The position numbers were made by a program, and so were the translations under genes. A stretch of 64,000 nt of DNA from Lichenostomus cassidix (Eukaryota > Chordata > Aves > Passeriformes > Meliphagidae). Under the pieces are notes generated by a model. That model did not search any database and was not told where the DNA came from. It saw only the letters and a list, made by a program, of their open reading frames with translations. This document shows, in pieces, positions 61,601-64,000 of the stretch. How positions within the stretch are numbered: position 1 is the first letter of the stretch; each line of letters begins with the position of its first letter. The DNA is taken from contig CM039179.1 of assembly GCA_008360975.2 (NCBI GenBank), forward strand, positions 47,188,359-47,252,358. Direction: 5' to 3'.

Positions 61601-63735
61601 ATAGAGACCACATTGCTTTAGGCATTGTACAATGAGAAAAAAAAAGGAAGATTTCAGGGGTCTGAGTACTTACACTAGATGGAATCAGACAGTCTGATAG
61701 GAGAGCTGAAGGAAACTGCAATAGCACTTTCTGAGGTCAGGAAACAAAGTAGGCTTGCATGAGTTTATGAGGATTTCCTCCCACATCTAGGTGGAGAGAA
61801 AGATGAAAAATTGGAAACGGGTGGCTGAAAATTGGAAAGGAGATGATGGAAACTGATAACACAATCCTAATGCAGGTAGCAGTCAGCCTTTTAGTACTGA
61901 TTACAGTGTCATTTAAGTGGGAATAGGGAAAGGCAGTGCATTTGTTATAGCAGAGAAGGAGGAGACAGTGCAAAGAGACAAACAGAATTATGACAGACTC
62001 AAGGCAACAGATGGGGATAACAATCTTGACAGCAGCAGTCCAAATAGATATGATGAGAGCATGGTTGCAGCTGTCAGGAACAAAAGCACAGGATACTGCA
62101 GTAAGTGAGATACATGATTGCAACACCAAAACTAGTCTGGATATGAGTTTTAGCTAGATGGATGAAAAAAAAAGGCCTGTGCTTGTGACAAAATGCAAAA
62201 AAAATAATTAGCAAGACATAAACATATTCTGGAAATGAAGACCCTTAGAGACACACTCTACAGAGGTTGTCACTGTCTAGAGCTAAGTGTCAGGCCAGGA
62301 GGGTTGGTTGTTCACTGGGATCAAAAAGAAGAGGTTGTGGGGCACACTGGAGATGTAGATGTAATTGCTGTAGCCCTGCAGGTTGTGGACTGACTGATGA
62401 AAAGGAGAGGGAGAGAGAAGGAGACAATGCAAAGGAAGGGTGAAGAGTAACAGAGATGTGAGAAGCCAGTTTTTGATGCCCTGTTCATACCAAGCAGAAT
62501 TTCAGCCTCATGCCCCTCAAGTAGTGTTTATGCACACACTGGGTACAGAACCACTCATCTCATCCACAGCAGTTACATATGCACACAGCTGCAAAATCTG
62601 CTCCTAAGTGCTCTGTAAGACAGATCATGAAACATTTAATTCACTTTAAGATTTTTTATTATTATTTTAAGTGTTTCTGGGAGTATCTGTATATTCTGAG
62701 TATTACTACCTGGCATAGCTTTGGACTTCATTCAATTGCTTGTGCTCTAGCTCCATTGATTTCTATCTCATTGCTGAGACAGCTCAGAATTAGCACATTA
62801 ACCCTTAAAATTCTTTGAATCTGAGTCATAATATGCCACTCCATTAAAAATACAGATTTTAAAACATCTGATTTTAACCAGCTCTATCTTTATTGATGAA
62901 CCACATCATGTCAAGAAATGAAAAAACCCAATGCATATTAAGCATGCCACATGCTGGAATTTCAGGTTACATTTAGCTAAGTTCATTTGGAATCTCCAAT
63001 TCCAGACAGAGCCCTACAAGTTTTACCCTTTTTCTCTCTACTTATCCAGAGATGTTTCCTTTTCTCAAACAGATTTTAAATATCTGGGTTTTGCATTTGC
63101 ATTTAAATGCAGGAGGATTATGCATATAAAGCAATGATTTTGGAACTCAAACACATGTCAAACCAAAACATTTTTAAGCCAGTTGCTCAAATATGTGCAC
63201 ATTTTTCCTGATTCATACAGGAAGAATACTTTTTTATCATGCCTCGCTGGTATCCTTCATGTACACTGATATATACAATGGTGTTCTTAATATACACTTG
63301 TTTTTAAAGAATGAAAATCTTCCTCTGCTTCGTATCTATAAAAGGGTTTCTACTGATTAAAGTCACATTTATTCTAATGTTTTAGGGATTTGCAGGTTTT
63401 AGTCTTTCACTGTTTTTTTAGTTATTCCCTTAGTAAAATCCCTCCTCTATTTTTTTTTTCTTTGCATGTGATAAATCAAGTTACTTTTTCACTTTGGACT
63501 CCATTATGGGATCACAGTGGCTATACAAACCACACGGAGTTAAGCAAACAAAGGAATTTTTTCATTTTCTCTTTCATTCAATAAAGTTCCATTTTCTGTC
63601 ACCCTGCAACCTTTTGACCTGTGTCCTAATGGCACTGGTCACTCAAGGGCAAAAGTTCAGCTGTAGGTTAAGTCTGTGTGTGTTTGCACCAGGCAGGGAG
63701 ACAGTGGGCTCTTGCTTCCTGTTGTCTCCCCCCAG

Positions 63736-63804
63736 CCCTGCCATCACTCCCCAAACGCCAGCCTCACCCCTGCTGAGACCAGCAGACCTCCCTCTGTGAA
63801 GAAG
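63736..63804 (+). CDS. Candidate internal exon, 69 nt, unknown protein
   Basis: A very good acceptor (ttgtctccccccag, ending at 63735) and a near-consensus donor (GAAG|GTAAGG after 63804) bound exactly 69 nt. Phase 0 is open and gives 23 residues starting PCHHSPNASLTPAE and ending SVKK. The frame one base ahead hits TGA mid-exon, and the third frame hits TGA close to the donor, so a coding exon would be phase 0-0. The segment lies in a GC-richer patch with more C than its surroundings. The Pro/Ser/Thr-rich peptide suggests a disordered linker. I cannot name a gene; its other exons would lie outside the window or upstream unseen. A chance pairing of splice-like sites remains possible. Confidence 0.28.
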
Positions 63805-64000
63805 GTAAGGAGGGGTGGGAGTGAGTTTTTCCCCAGCCTTTTGTTTTTTTGCAGCTGTCAACAAAAAAGCACTGCCTTATTTTCTTGCTCTGTGGGTAGA
63901 GAAGGCAAGAGAGGACTATGCAGCAGGGACCCAGTAGTCAGTGCTGCCTATGGACAGTCGTGTCGATCACTGTTTCATTCCTCTTTGGCTCTATAAGTTC

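Larger units (their letters stand above)
54855..63735. other. Long noncoding stretch
   Basis: AT-rich DNA with no supported gene. Simple repeats and one hairpin are listed separately. The block at about 60.0-60.7 kb has lower repeat density and mixed sequence but no identified exon. Confidence 0.5.

Noticed and set aside
61737..62129. 130-codon minus-strand ORF
   Set aside because: Ile/Ser/Leu-rich chance translation of AT-rich DNA; no domain or signal context.
1..64000. CRISPR array, operon, phage or defence system
   Set aside because: No regularly spaced repeats, bacterial ribosome-binding sites or dense coding; the repeat content is avian.

Overview
This window looks like gene-poor, AT-rich (roughly 38% GC by eye) vertebrate nuclear DNA from a bird, probably a passerine. 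The evidence is the repeat content. Two CR1 LINE 3' ends of different subfamilies end in degenerate ATTCTRTGA-type octamers, and four avian-type endogenous-retrovirus solo LTRs plus one internally deleted LTR are present. There are no mammalian SINEs, bacterial-style operons, or long intact coding regions. Apart from a 206-codon ORF of unknown meaning, every long ORF is what intronic or intergenic DNA gives by chance, so most of the window is described here as noncoding stretches.

Layout. 1-2.7 kb: a solo LTR at the left edge (family A, minus), then three plus-strand segments that open behind good splice acceptors and read like protein, possibly the end of a gene entering from the left. 2.7-10 kb: plain AT-rich DNA, one ancient CR1 scrap and one exon-like block (7984-8296). 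10.07-10.81 kb: an ERVL-type LTR with a large internal deletion, then a second family A solo LTR 219 bp further on. 10.8-34.7 kb: mostly featureless, with a polypurine/G-run tract (about 12 kb) and a terminal-exon candidate encoding the end of an EF-hand-like domain (19566-19685), which is the best protein-coding signal in the window. 34.67-40.7 kb: a repeat cluster made of a third family A solo LTR with a perfect 6-bp target-site duplication, a CR1, a 577-bp solo LTR (family B) with a perfect 6-bp duplication and intact TATA and poly(A) signals, and a second CR1. 41.2-41.5 kb: an isolated CpG-rich island. 41.5-63.7 kb: AT-rich DNA with microsatellites, small hairpins, an ancient CR1 scrap and the 206-codon ORF (54234-54854). 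63.74-63.80 kb: a well-bounded 69-nt exon candidate in a GC-richer patch at the right edge.

Nothing here is a multi-gene system, and I found no convincing undescribed one. The defensible points are the LTRs, whose ends and duplications can be read exactly, the EF-hand-like terminal exon, the isolated CpG island, and a few exon-like segments that RNA data could confirm or dismiss. No CRISPR, rRNA or confident tRNA was seen.
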